A DNA stretch of 41,913 bases from Paraglomus occultum (GCA_910592205.1 CAJVPJ010000129.1:1-41913); one strand, 5' to 3'; shown: positions 10,422 through 22,766, counted from the stretch's first letter. The notes: a model not told the origin generated them from the sequence alone. Numbers and translations are program-made.

Positions 10422-11598
10422 CACGGCACCTCGTAGCAAACACCCGTTTCACTTGTATGTTATGCAGTTTACACGTGATGTTGCGGTCAAAATTTTCTCT
10501 CACGTGAACCAGTATTGGAAATGTATTCTCACTTTTTGAATATCAATCATAGTCTTGGTACTAAATAGGGAAAGGTGAGCTTGATGACTCTTAATTTATC
10601 TCGCACTACTCAAATAAACTGCAATTAAGGGATAAGTGTTAACAAATTTGGGACACTGTAATAAAGAGTCTGATGTATTAGATTATACACAGCATCATGG
10701 CAATTCCATGTAATTTCAAATGTGTTCTTGCTTTTGACAACAGAATACGGATTGTGTATCATTACATGCCTTTTTTCCTTTGTGAGTAGTCCTATCTTAA
10801 GACCAAAAAACAATATTACACAGCTTTTCGATGCAAGATTAATAATTTAATCTCAAGTTATTTTTATTCTCCACGCTTAAGTAAACATAACACAGTTGTT
10901 GTCTATATCGGAAATCTGTGAAATCATTCGCTTAAACATTTAGAGTTTGTAAAATGTCAATACCACATACTAGTAAGGTATGTATGCCGAAGCATCAACG
11001 GGATTACATGACGATCCGATTATTAACGGTCACGGGCTGACGCTGAATGACCAAGAACAAAGATTGGTGACGGGAATGTTGAATGCGGAAGACCGACAGA
11101 TAGCGGCGATTGTCTGCATTTTCACGTTGACCCCCTTTTCCTGATTTGGATGGTCAATGCTACCGCTATTTTACGCACTGAAAAACGGGCCTTTCTTCGA
11201 CTAACGATAATGATTGTCGTCTTCCCTTTTTAAACCTGTTTGTGCGTAACTTTGTAATAGTAAGTCGTTACTATATTGAGCCTGGTCCATTCAAGTTGCT
11301 TATTACGGGCATCAAGACACAGCCCGACGATTTGTCCCAAGCGGATAATGCCTGCAAGCACTGCGCCCCAAATTGTATCATCATATAAAATGAGGTTATG
11401 TGTCACAAAATCGATATAAAAGGTTTGAAACAGTTGGCGTCATATCTTTGTAACGTTTCCCAATTGTAAGGGCGGTGTTTGATATTTATATTACTTAAAA
11501 TAATACTATTCGAAACATTAATATTGTCTTGATTTTTTCGACGTGACACAGAGCAGGCTTATAAATAATAAACTGTTGGCCAACCTTTTCCATTAGCA
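10422..11598. other. divergent intergenic region between AIM41-like and the 4-TM gene
   Basis: A 1.18 kb gap between two divergent genes. At 10980-11144 the plus strand has a 54-codon ORF of higher GC (MYAEASTGLHDDPIINGHGL, then TLNDQEQRLVTGMLNAEDRQ). Its character is that of a relic, perhaps the helix-turn-helix N-terminus of a transposase, but I cannot name a family. No other gene is seen. Confidence 0.4.
11559..11569 (+). promoter_or_regulatory. possible TATA element of the 4-TM gene
   Basis: TTATAAATAAT lies 30-40 bp upstream of the start codon of the four-TM protein. Position and sequence fit a TATA box, but in DNA this AT-rich the match is weak evidence. Confidence 0.3.
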
Positions 11599-12409
11599 AT
11601 GGCCGATCTCAAAGCAAAAGATATAGAAGCTGGGATATTTCTACCAAAAGTTGACGAGAAAAAAAATATATCTAACGATCAGTTTATTGTTCAGCCTGGC
11701 TACGATACGTCCGAACAAGCAGAAAATAAAGTCAAAGTTAATAAAACGCTCAAACTGTTCTTGGCTTTCGTTACAACATTAAATGCTTTATACTTGCTCG
11801 TCATAATTACTGGTTGCATCAAATATAACACATTTGTAAGTAATCGGTTGGATTCTAACAAAAAGTATTCGTCAGCATAATTAAATTTCCATTCTTTTCA
11901 TTTGTAGCATATTCCGTATGATGATCCGTATTATGGATTTACCGCACTGTTTACTTTTGAAATGGTCTTTAGGACACCAGCTCTGTTTATATGGTTTGAA
12001 AAGAGACATTTATATTTCAAATTATTTGTTGACCGGCTTGCAAGTTTCTTAGGTAACTTTGTAATCATTATGAATTATCGCAATAGTAATATTGTTTGTT
12101 ATCTCTCGCTAATATTTTATTAAAATGCTTTCAGGCGGAGTGGAATATTATTTCGCATTTGTTTATCCCAAGGATTATAATACATGTCGATACGTTACCA
12201 TTTTGTTTCTTTTCTGGAATGGCATACATAATTTTGCCGCTATGATCGTTGAAGTAACGCTGTTCATTAACATTTACCATGCGTCCAAAGAAACTGACGA
12301 TTCGTTTGCATATGCGTTGTCTGTTTTTGGCTTTTGTCACTACAGTGTTTGCTTTGTAAATTTAATATGTTTTATTGTTTATATGACTTACAGTAAACTC
12401 TTAATATAA
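11599..12409 (+). CDS. orphan four-transmembrane protein
   Basis: Three exons (11599-11835, 11908-12052, 12135-12409) with clean GTAAGT/GTAAC donors and TTTGTAG/TTTCAG acceptors join to 218 residues. The first about 48 residues are charged and soluble (MADLKAKDIEAGIFLPKVDE). Four hydrophobic stretches follow, at about 50-74, 86-107, 146-174 and 184-213, with a short tail ending TYSKLLI. There is no cleavable signal peptide. A cytosolic N-terminus and four-pass topology recall MARVEL or tetraspanin-like proteins, but the Cys pattern of tetraspanins is missing and I recognise no family. The third and fourth segments contain polar and aromatic residues (WNGIHNFAAMIVE, FGFCHYSVCF). The frame and splice signals make it a real gene; its function is unknown. 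Confidence 0.75.
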
Positions 12410-13714
12410 CTAATAGTCATCTTGTATAAAGATTTGTTATTATAATTGGATTTGTTTAAGACAAATTTACGCATATATCATGTAAGTATAGCTTATAGCA
12501 CTTACTCTTGCCAAAAACATTTTACGAACATTAGACAAAAAAACGCAATACATAAATAAACTTTCAATTCAACATGTCATTCATAACTTGAACATTAAAA
12601 GACGACGCGACGTTTGGTCTATTTTAAAAAATCTGCTCAGTAATTATTCTAGAGGAAAGCTACAACCAGTGGCTATGCGATATTTGTATTTACTTACACT
12701 GATACATTAAAAGCTCATATGTTTAGAATCGAATAACTGTTCGAACTAACGTGAATATTATACAATAAAGATAATCGGTCAAAGGTTGATTAAAGTTGTC
12801 TTTTGCAATATACAGTCGATAAGTTACAGCCACCCGAACCGAACTATCGAATATTATAATTATCGGACGAATAAAAGAAATAAGTCCTTCAAATTCGAAT
12901 TAAAGGGACGAATTAAGACAGTTGTGTACTATGCTTTTCGGTGACTTTTTTCGGTATCCACTGAATATTACAATTTTGAAGGGTATAAATCTTTCTGTTC
13001 TGAGACAAAAAAGTCTACGTTCATCTCTATCAACACTATTGTGAGATTATATTCAGTGTCAAACGGAAGAGACAGCACAATGCTGCCTGGGTGATATTGT
13101 GTGAGGGGTGCAATACTAACATTGGGTAATTAATCTGTACCCATACGCGCCCATATTCAATGTACAAATGTCAATGTCATACATAGGATATATCATTGAG
13201 TTTGTGCACAGTATTAATAACGACAGAGATTAAATAAACGATTTATAGCATAACAAACTAAAATAGATGCATAATAACTTGGAGAATTTCTGCATCGTAC
13301 GTATAGAATACATACACAGGTTCATTATATATATAACCAATAAAATTTCAAAAACCAGATCATGTCTTGTGAATTTAGGAAACTATGACGTATTTCTATT
13401 TGAAACAACCTATATCTCATATCGCAAGAACGTTTGCAGTTACTAATTAACCTGGAATTATGCCTATTTGATTCTCAAAAACAAATGCATCATAAAACGT
13501 ACGTCCTTCAGTACTCTCACGTAATAATCGCACTCTCTTGGCCGCCTTCGCAACGTATTTTGATATCCTCGGCATTTTATATTAAAATCAATGACACACT
13601 CGATTAGTTCACTCACTCCAAACCTCGATAGCGATATGAAGCGTTAGCGATTGTATAAATTGGAGATCTGTGCGATGTAACACAGTAAACGTTGAAAAAC
13701 CGAGGTCTTATTAA
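12410..13714. other. intergenic, no confident gene
   Basis: AT-rich sequence. A 42-codon minus-strand ORF at 13575-13447 (MPRISKYVAKAAKRVRLLRE, then STEGRTFYDAFVFENQIG) is basic and protein-like and could be the start of a lost transposase or a small hypothetical gene. Nothing joins onto it. No RNA gene is seen. Confidence 0.45.
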
Positions 13715-14081
13715 TCAAACTATGTTGTTAACAATCCAGCAATTGACAACTTGATTGAATCCTCCTCAGAATATGGATACTTAAAATTGAAATGGATTCT
13801 TTACGAAAATGTTACCAACATAAAGCCGACTCCAACGGATGCTATCTATTACGCTAATCGCAAGCAGCCAGACAATAAAGTAAAGGAAACAATGAAGAAT
13901 GTAGGCCAACACTTGTGAGCGAGTTTGCTAGAATATATCACTTCCGACACAGAAGCACAATAACGACGACATTGACTTTAGAAGATATTCCACATGGCTT
14001 TATCGTCGCAACGAACTCATAATTGGATTTACCAAGTATGATGATACATATTACATGGGGTTGCTCGAGATCTTCGATTAA
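13715..14081 (+). pseudogene. relic of a multi-copy Glomeromycotina-type protein family
   Basis: A plus-strand segment from 13715 includes SSSEYGYLKLKWILYENVTN, then IKPTPTDAIYYANRKQPD, and stops at the TGA at about 13919. Coding character continues just past the stop with LVSEFARIY. It then shifts frame into LPTQKHNNDDIDFRRYSTW, LYRRNELIIGFTKYDDTYY and GLLEIFD before a TAA. From memory these segments match an uncharacterised multi-copy family in Rhizophagus-like genomes that sits near or inside kinase-rich regions; I could not check this. One stop and one frameshift show that the copy is dead. Confidence 0.6.
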
Positions 14082-16348
14082 AGACTCCTGTAAGAACTAA
14101 AAGCCAGTTTATTCCGCGCGAATCATATACCTCAAAGATCTATTGTCTACTCTTTCGTGATATTGTTGCAAAATTGCCATACGCAATCATGCCAACCACA
14201 TATACCAAGAATGGCTCGTCCGTATCAATCGCATTGTAATGTTTGGTCCGCACACCATTCCTAACCTCTGAACTGAGAGCCTGAGCAATAACAATATCAA
14301 TAACGCGTTCGTTGTCCTTTGGGCTAAGGTCGTTTCAATGATATACCGCGCGGATCGAAAAGCATTTTTTGGCATGTCATCATCCGTTCGTGGACCGACA
14401 CGCAACCTCTTCCAAGTCTGCTCTTTTCAAGTAACAGTTGTAATACTAGTATCAAATATATACATTCTAGTTGAATGCAAAGGAAAGGCGAACACGAACT
14501 TTGTAGTTGATGCACGGAACGGTACTCCCACTTTCGACGACCCTTGAACGGTACTAAATTCCTCTTGCCCCGATCCTTCCATGTGATTGGAACCAGCACG
14601 CGTGCTGAACTGGAAAGTGAGATAATTTGCACGCTTAAATCGAGTTTCGACTAGGGTGTTCCGTCTCTATAACGCAATTCTCGGACTTTAAGTCTATAAA
14701 AAAGGAAGAAAATTAATTCAATGATAAATAACCAAGACCAGTTCATGCAAACTCGACAGAGATGTACGACTTGATGATTGTTCTAATATCAAAGCCCCAT
14801 TCATAAGCGAGTATCTCGGCGTCTGAAGCAATTGTTCAGTCTCCAAACTTATCTTCAGTAGGAATCTTTAGCATTATGTGAAGTCAATTGTATCCGCTCG
14901 TCTTTTCCTAATCCAACTTCGCTACTATACAACAATACGAAGTTACAATGTCATTCATTGATTTACAAGCTTGGGTGTGGTGCCAATGGTGTGCTGGTTA
15001 AATGGAACGTTGCCAAATCCCAGGTCAAGAGGTTCACACGCAATCGGACAAGACATATTGAGTAACGAGACAAAGCGTATTTTTCAATAACAAGCGAATT
15101 CTCCTAAAGACTGATTCATAGTGTTATTTTTACTGTAATCGAAACAAGCATAATCACTCACGTACCTTCGCAAAGCAATTAGTTGTGCTGATTGATATTC
15201 CGTAACCATCTTTCATGACAAGAGTCGAGTTTACCGGTATTTATATTCTACTGGTAAAGCGATCAAGCGACGCAAGACTTGTATAAAGCGTTCCCGCTGT
15301 CGATAATGTCACTCGCAGTAGTATTACCAGATCCGAAATTATGAGGTTACGGAAGTAGACAATGACGTGCCCCGGTCTGAGTAATTGATGGGTTGATGGT
15401 TATCCAACTTTTACGTGTTGCGTTTCTTGTCAAACATAAAGCAACGTCGGGTAACAATATATTTGTAACGGAAAAGCAGTGAAACCTGACTAATTGATAC
15501 ATGCAACGGTGACCAGTCGGAAATTTGCAATTGGACTGGAAAGTGCTTCTATTAATATTCTTGTATTATATTCAATTTTAGTTCAGGCCCGTAGATATTG
15601 TGATGTTACGGCCCACGATATTAATTTTTGGACCTCTTCGCATACACATAGTTTAAACCACGTCAGATTTCAGCTTACTAAGTTCAAAGTAGACAACATG
15701 CAGGAAGACAAGAATTGTACATCAAAATTAATTTTATCACTTTCATTATCGTATAACTAGGAAAGCTTCTTTTTCATAAATGTCCATTGTAAAATGCACG
15801 AGTACTGATCGGTAATATGTCCGTCCATAAGCCAAATGTATAATAAAGCTATGGATACTATAGAGTACGCGCATACGTTGTGTTTTGCACTTTCGAATTA
15901 TTCTCATAAAAGATCTTTATTTAGTGATAAAATGAAGAATCCTTGTTCCAACCAGACGGTTGCTTTTCCTTTTTTTTTTTTCATTTTGATAAAAAGTTTT
16001 TTCTTTAGTTGGAAGACAGAAAAGCAGCTATGTTGTGTAGTAGCGCATGATGCGGGCGCGTAGCTTGCCATTACATTTCGTTACTTGACTCAAATTAAAC
16101 TTATGTTACAGTTCCTGATACTTTGCTTTGGTAAATATCCCAGTACTTTTTATCGCGCATATTTCCATACTGTGCGCAACATCATTATGCTAGCAAATAA
16201 TTTTATGAATTACGCGAACGCTTTAAATAAATTTATGGAGGATTTTCCCTGTACAATTCATAATCATATTTATTTTATTAACCATATAAACGTACTTGTA
16301 TAACCGTTTTCCTCTTACCACATCATCTAACATTCATTTTATCTCATC
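14082..16348. other. intergenic with further decayed coding sequence
   Basis: Between about 14090 and 14550 the plus strand keeps protein-like segments in shifting frames (HANHIYQEWLVRINRIVMFG, NNAFVVLWAKVVSMIYRADR, then FFGMSSSVRGPTRNLFQVC). They may continue the preceding relic or belong to a separate dead element; I recognise no domain. From 14600 to 16348, which includes the 3' flank of the next gene, I see only short ORFs with no family features and a poly-T tract near 15970. Confidence 0.4.
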
Positions 16349-18407
16349 TTACAAAGGCACTCCTTCAAGGAAAGCCTTATTTCCCTCTCTCGTTAGCACA
16401 ACATGCACGTTTCCTAGAATCCTGTTCACAAAGCCACCCTCGCAATACGCAAAGTAAAATTCCCATTTGCGTTTAAAGATATCAACATCCCTCTGTTTCA
16501 TTTCTGGGTGTTCTTTAATTAAAGTAGGACCAATGCTCTCGTCAAATACGGAAAGAAATTGTTCACGCCAGAGACGCAGAGTGCGCGCATAATGTGGTCC
16601 AATGTTATCGATTGACTCGACAATTAATCGGCCACGAGAACCCTTATGAATTGCTTGGACTAGAGATGTTACGGTTGGACAATGACCGCCTACAAATGAA
16701 AGTGGGATGGACTTTTTAGACTCACGTTACCCTTTTTCTATTGCCATTTTTAATCTCCATTCATTCACTTACCGGGAAAGATATATTTCCTTATAAAATC
16801 GACTTCTTTACAATATCTATCATATCTTGTCTCGGGCATAGTAATCACCTGAAATACTGCAATTCCATCTTGCTTTTTTAAGAGTTTATCGCAGCATTCA
16901 AAATACGTCGCCAGATATTCCGGTCCTACTGCTTCGATCATTTCGATGCTGACGATCTTGTCAAATTGATGTGAAGCTGGAAGATTTCGATAGTCGCAGA
17001 GAAGCACGACGATGCGGTCGGATAGACCTGCAGCAAATATACGTTCTTCGGCAAGGCGTTTCTGCTCGATCGACAATGTTAGAGTTGTCACCCTACATCC
17101 CGTAGATTTCGCAGCCTAGAGAAGGATCAGAGATTGTTTTGATGAGATTATGACACGCGCTTGGACAATTTTAGTAATTCAAACACACTCATCCTTTGCG
17201 CTGACACTCTCGTTACCAATTACCTCAATAGCAAAACTTCCCCAACCGCTTCCAATCTCCAACACGTGATCCTCACTTCCAATCTTTGCCTTCCTGATAA
17301 TCTCTCTCAACTTTCTCATTTGCGCTTTCTCCAACGGTTCATCCACGTTGTCAAATAAGGCACACGAGTACGTCATGTCAGTGCTTAGAAACGCGGCGAA
17401 CATATCATTTGAAATATCATAATGTGCAGATATGTTGTTTATTGCGTTCGTGACTGTGTTTGCAAATCGAGTGTTCATGAAATAGTTGATCGTGTTGAAA
17501 AGATACGACGGGACGGTGGACATGTCATCGATATGATTACGGTTTGCTGCGAAAACCTAGAAAAGACGGATAGAGAACGAGTGTGACAGATTAGGGTTGG
17601 GAGAGCTTTATAAATTCGAGTTAGATTACGGATGTTTGACTTACATTTATTAATGATCCCAAGTCATCACAGACTACATCACCGAGCATATATGCTTCCG
17701 CGAATCCCTGTATGGAACGCAAACAAAATTAGCACAATTCATTGTAAATTTACATTTGTTGTCGTTTTTCCGTCCTTAATTCACGTGACTAAATATCCGT
17801 ACGACTTTCTCCGAAAGCATATTATGGTCGAGCTGGCACGTGCTTGAATAGTCTAATAGTAAATCATTTTTTTTACTCACCAAATCTGCAAAGAGCAATA
17901 ACCTCACCCAAAATGATTCGTTTAATACTTTGAATTTTGCTTTTAATTGAGAGTCTCGCGAACCAAATTCGTAGACACGCTCTTCTGTCCATATTTCCAG
18001 ATGACCAACGTTGATCTTAGCCATTATTGAGAGTGTTGTATTCTGAGCTAGCAATCGAAATGGATGAGAGACGTACTCAATAAAGAAAAAAAAAACGACA
18101 GCTCTTTTGGACGGACAATTATTATTTAGCCGAGATTATATGTTTTACCCCCCTCTCCTCTTCCCTCCCTTCCCTCCCTTCCCTCTATACATTGCATTGC
18201 ACTATCAACTACCATATCGATTGATTAATTGGCCTCGCCGACTCTGCTCTACTTGCAATTTTCTTTTACCCTCTTACCGAAATGAAGAAACGCTGGCCAT
18301 GCCTTTGTAATCAATGCTTCCTTGTAGTATTGGTAATATGAGTCGAATTTAGCGATGGCTTTGAGTCTTGAGCCGGAGATTTGTTTCTTGATCGGAAAGT
18401 CAGTCAT
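16349..18407 (-). CDS. cyclopropane-fatty-acyl-phospholipid synthase family methyltransferase
   Basis: An S-adenosylmethionine-dependent methyltransferase of the CFA synthase family, which adds a methylene or methyl group to double bonds of membrane-lipid acyl chains. Six exons (18407-18278, 18047-17881, 17707-17645, 17556-17224, 17115-16773, 16689-16349) join in frame to 458 residues. The N-terminal third (MTDFPIKKQISGSRL and on) resembles the lipid-binding N-domain of the family. SAM motif I is VLEIGSGWGSFAIE followed across an intron by AAKSTGCRVTTLTLS. The catalytic core includes DKIVSIEMIEAVGPEY, GGHCPTVTSLVQ and DNIGPHYARTLRLWREQF, and the C-terminus is GGFVNRILGNVHVVLTREG. All family landmarks are intact, so activity is likely. 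The exact lipid product cannot be told. The start gives a full-length N-domain; earlier exons are not excluded. Confidence 0.9.
18147..18186. repeat. pyrimidine tract in CFA-synthase intron 1
   Basis: A 40 bp CT-rich stretch built of CCCTTCCCTC-like units on the plus strand lies in the longest intron (18277-18048, 230 bp) of the minus-strand methyltransferase gene, so the transcript reads purine-rich. It is simple sequence with no evident function. Confidence 0.7.
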
Positions 18408-20665
18408 CTTTGTAATTTTAGCTCTCGCACGGGTCGAAATGCTTTCTCAATAGCAAAAGATGGCCATTTTCAGGGCGTACCTTTATCTTATATCTAATTC
18501 AGAAATGATTACTAATATTGGCTCTATTCAACTCTTGAATTGCCTTTAACAAGCACCAAGAAGTTTGCAGATATGCATTGGCGTATCACCAATCTGACAA
18601 TGAGTTATGAAACTTTGGTAATGCATATAGCAATATGTATTTAATTCATTTGATATCGATTTCTACGTCGTGAAACAGCGGAATGAGAGATTGTATTGAT
18701 ATTGACGATCGGAAAAGTTAGGGGATGGAGTAGATGGAAAAAATGGGGGAGTATCACCATAGTTTTCTTTAATTCAGGCAGTGTAACTGTCTTGAGGCAG
18801 TAGTACAGTTACTAAAAGTAGATATTGCAAGGGGTGTATCAATAAAGCTAAGTGGTACGGGATTGTTTACCAACGGGTAACAGTAAAATTGTTTATCAAA
18901 GCGTTGTGGCACATGCAGAAGAGATAAAAATCTATGTGTGACGATTTTTAACTGGGTTCTTTTTCTGGTCTCTCTTAATTCAATAAATTCCTTTCCGGTG
19001 TAACTGTATATAGTAGTAGGAATAGGCTAACATTCCGTCATATTTGCAGATTTTACATGACACAAAGCTAATCTTTAAATTTTATTAGCAGCAATGTATT
19101 TGACCGATTACCAACTAAGAAATTGCCGACTGCAAAACCGGGAATGTTCAAGTATAACAATATCCTTTAGTTTCACATGATATTTGACAAGGGCTTAGCG
19201 TTAGTATTAGTTTCGGCACAGCCCATCAATTGACGTCGTACTACGTGAAGATGACATCAAGAGGACCAATCCAGTAAGCCACAAACCATGTTTTCAGCAG
19301 TTCCAATTTAAATGCAGGAGAAATGACCTTGATCGGCAATATTTAATTCTTGCTAGAGACTAAAACATTACTTAAATTAATGTTTTTATCATAAGTGGAT
19401 TGGAATACTATTATAATATTACACGGCAACAAAAATGATTACTCAAGTTACATAATGTGCGTCTAGATCAAGACGAACGTTTTCAACAGTAGGATTCTTC
19501 AGGTAGAACGAGGTGTATTGTACAAGTCATGGGGTAAATAGACTTTGCGTACTCCAAATTCTCTATCAATGATTCATCCAACAGTTTCGGTTATACTTCA
19601 TTAGTATGTGCGCATTAGGATGGTAGAATTCAAGAGCAAGTCTTGACTGTTTCACTTTTTTTGTTGCAGACAATTCACATACCAAGTCATTCTCAAACTA
19701 CCACGCGAAACATTTGTACGCAATGTACTGTAGCTTTTACGCGTCAATAAATAATAATTCCATTGGATAAGATAATAGATTTTTCGGCAGGACGGATGAG
19801 CAGTTCTGTATCGTATTTATGAAATGAAATGTTACATTAGAAACACTTGAGGATGCGAAAATTAAAAATCCAAATTCTATGCGGACGATGGTATTTTGTA
19901 TTCGGCCGCAGTGGTAAGCATGAACGCGATGTGATTGGATAATATATACAAATAAAGGAATTCCTCTTCGTAATCGGGGGGGACACGTTGCTGAAATTAA
20001 GCGATAACAAACAAAAGAGAAAAATAACTAACACAAGGCTAGAAGATAGAGCCTACTACGTCCTGTAATAATTGTAAATTGTTTTTTTTTAATTGTCGAT
20101 ACGCAAAGATATAGTCTTTTTCCCTACTATCGATAAACCGAGAGAAAACAGAGTCTATTAATATAACCATCGGTAATAGTAAGCAGATCAGGTGTTGAGA
20201 ACCGTGCCTGTACTTTCGATTCATGATTAGATCGATAGTAATAAATATAAACAATACGATTTTTAGTCTTAGCTATTGCCAAAGAAACTGGCAACAGAAA
20301 GAAACAAGAAAATAAAAATGCAGCTTTAAAATTGTGCATAATTATAAATCTGACAAAGGGTATGTGTGTGAGATAGAAAACAACATCACGACAAGTAATT
20401 TCTTCGTTTTGCGAATACGAATAGTTTTCGTGTCAATAATTATCGTTTTTATAGGATCTTTATTGACAACTACGGAAAACCGCTAAAGCTGCTTAGTACA
20501 TAATGTGACTAAACTGAATCAACAAGGAAACTAGGCCTAGTGCCTGGTATTTATAAAGTAATAGTTAATTAATGTTAAATCTAAATCTATAATCATGTTA
20601 TGTTACACAAGCGGGAAATTGAGAAAACGTCTTCCTGACTTGGGGAAATTGTTCAATTTTTAGAT
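18408..20665. other. large divergent intergenic region
   Basis: About 2.26 kb between the start codons of the CFA-type gene (-) and NDUFA9 (+). It is AT-rich, with only scattered short ORFs apart from the small signal-peptide-like ORF listed separately. It must contain both promoters. I see no clear TATA or conserved element. Confidence 0.45.
20127..20339 (-). CDS. possible small secreted protein (weak)
   Basis: A 70-codon ORF whose first 23 residues (MHNFKAAFLFSCFFLLPVSL and on) have the shape of a secretion signal: a short basic start, a hydrophobic core and an Ala-x-Ala-like end. The rest (KTKNRIVYIYYYRSNHESKV and on) is basic and Tyr-rich with no recognised domain and no conserved Cys pattern. 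An overlapping 71-codon ORF in another frame (20254-20039) also starts with a hydrophobic segment, so the frame choice is uncertain and an intron could link the two. The short length in AT-rich DNA means it may be chance. Confidence 0.2.
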   Translation of the reverse strand: MHNFKAAFLFSCFFLLPVSLAIAKTKNRIVYIYYYRSNHESKVQARFSTPDLLTITDGYINRLCFLSVYR

Positions 20666-22557
20666 ATGAATGCATTGGGGACCATCAGAACAGGTGTTTA
20701 CACGACAAATTAGTTGAGAAAGATAAAATATAGAATTATAAACTTATTCAGTCTTTCTTCAGCGCTGAATCACAAGACATTTAGGACAGTATACACGATC
20801 TCTGTTGTTCCGGTTGTTCAGAAGGTAGCGCTTGATAATAGTAGTTGATCAATATCGACTAGAATATTTTATAACTGACGTTGTATTCTAGAGAAAAACT
20901 CATGACTTAATTATAAGAAAGACAACCGGAAAGCCTATCATTAAATATGGTCCTGGAGGCCGGTAAGCTGCTATAGCAGATTTTGATCTCGTTTTTCTTT
21001 GTCAATGGAATACTAACATTTTGTTGACATTTCCTAGTTCTTCAGTAAGTGGTCACATAGCGACTGTTTTTGGTGCAACTGGCTTCCTTGGTCGCTACCT
21101 TGTTAGTAAGCTAGGTAGGAACAAAAAAGAAAGGAATTACTAACAAATTGTCTGGATATACTTTTAACGGTGTGCCTATTTTACGTTCTCGCCACAATAA
21201 TTACGTAGCCAAACATGGAACTCAAGTTGTGATTCCCTATAGAGATGAAGATGCCAAAAGATTCCTTAAAGTTACTGGAGATTTAGGACAGATAGTATCA
21301 TTGGTACGTAATGATTTCTGGAATAACATCACTTTGAATCGTTTGTTTTGGCCTCTTTCTAAACAAACGAAAATTTTCCTCTGAACGGATAAAAAGGAGT
21401 TTGATGCAAGAAATGAACAGAATATCATTGAAGCGGTCCGACACTCTGACATTGTGTATAACCTCATCGGAAGAGCTTACGAAACAAAGTAATTTGCGTT
21501 TTTTTTTTTCAAAGAAGAAAACAACGACACTAGTACGAAAATAATTGAACAAAATTTTTGTCAATTTCTCATTTTTTTAGGAATTTCAAATATTCTCAAG
21601 TACATGTAGACGTAGCAGGTCGTATTGCAGCAATTTGTCGCGAACAAGGTGTTTCGCGACTTGTTCATGTGTCGGCCCTTAATGCCGATGTTAATTCACC
21701 TTCAGAATTTTTGAAAACCAAGGTGACCACTCTAGTAAAACGATGGTGCAAAAATTACGGTTACTCGTGCTGACGAGATTTAATGATTATTTATCGCTTG
21801 TAGGCATTAGGTGAGAAAGTGGTAAAGGCGGCATTTCCAGACGTTACTATTGTGCGACCGGGATGGTTGTATGGAATTGACGACAAGTTCTTGAATAGGA
21901 TGGGGAGTACGTAAAAAAAAAGTAATTAACGACTTTTATGTATAAAAGCTACTCCAAGAAGCTGACAAATGGTTTTTTTTCTTAGTGACAGAAGGATATC
22001 AATTCTTAATCAATCGCGGCCAAACCCGCGTGCGACCCGTTCACGTTAGTAGAATTTTCTTTCCATTGAGCTTTGACTCTAAAAACGTCTTGTGGCTTTA
22101 ATTTAAAGCAAATTTCATGGTAAAACACAATTTGTAGGTTGAAGATGTTGCGCGAGCTCTTGAAAAGATGGAAGGTGATGAATCTACAGTTGGCCAGACA
22201 TACGAGTTATTTGGCTCACAGGAATATACATTCGGGGAAGTTCACGATATCGTGGATTCTTTGATTAAACGTCGGACAGTCAGAATCAATGTTCCCACAC
22301 GCATTGCTCTGAGATTTACTAAATTATTAAGCCTTCTTCCATGGCCATATATCTCTCCCGACGAGATCATAAGAATGGGAATCAGTGATCAGATCAGTCC
22401 TGGTGCAAAGACTTTTGAGGATTTAGGAATCGCACCAAAAGATTTAGAAGCATCGGCTTTAACCGTCGTGAGAAGGTACCGGCAAAATAGCTGGTTTGAT
22501 GCTCCACCACCAGATCCACGAGTTGGCAAATTCAAGACGGATCATATAGTTTATTAA
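20666..22557 (+). CDS. NDUFA9: complex I subunit NDUFA9 (39/40 kDa)
   Basis: NDUFA9-type accessory subunit of mitochondrial NADH:ubiquinone oxidoreductase, an atypical short-chain dehydrogenase that holds NADPH at the junction of the matrix arm and membrane arm. Ten exons (20666-20693, 20763-20824, 20892-20962, 21038-21114, 21209-21303, 21397-21488, 21581-21722, 21804-21906, 21986-22044, 22138-22557) join in frame to 382 residues, the usual length. The N-terminus ([20 protein letters not shown]) fits a mitochondrial presequence. The mature start has IIKYGPGG, followed by the Rossmann motif [12 protein letters not shown] at about residues 63-74. [36 protein letters not shown] and [17 protein letters not shown] follow. 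The start and first two short exons rest on splice phase and presequence character and are less certain than the rest. It is convergent with the VPS3-like gene, 209 bp away. Confidence 0.93.
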
Positions 22558-22766
22558 TATTATATGTGCTCTGGAATTCTATAGAAAGTACATGGAAACA
22601 ATCATTACGAGTTTTGGGCTTACAATAGACATTCTATGCAAAATACATTTTTCAAGAATTGATGTTCCGATCATACACTTTTAGCCGCTTTCTGAATACA
22701 AGAAAAAAAGAGTCCTATTCCATGAAAGGGTTTATTATTTTATCAAATAATTTACAATGGTTTCTA

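Noticed and set aside
14965-15050. TGGTGCCAATGGT ... GGTTCACACGC, like tRNA A and B boxes (SINE idea)
   Set aside because: The B-box match is incomplete and there is no acceptor stem pairing or poly-A tail; more likely chance.
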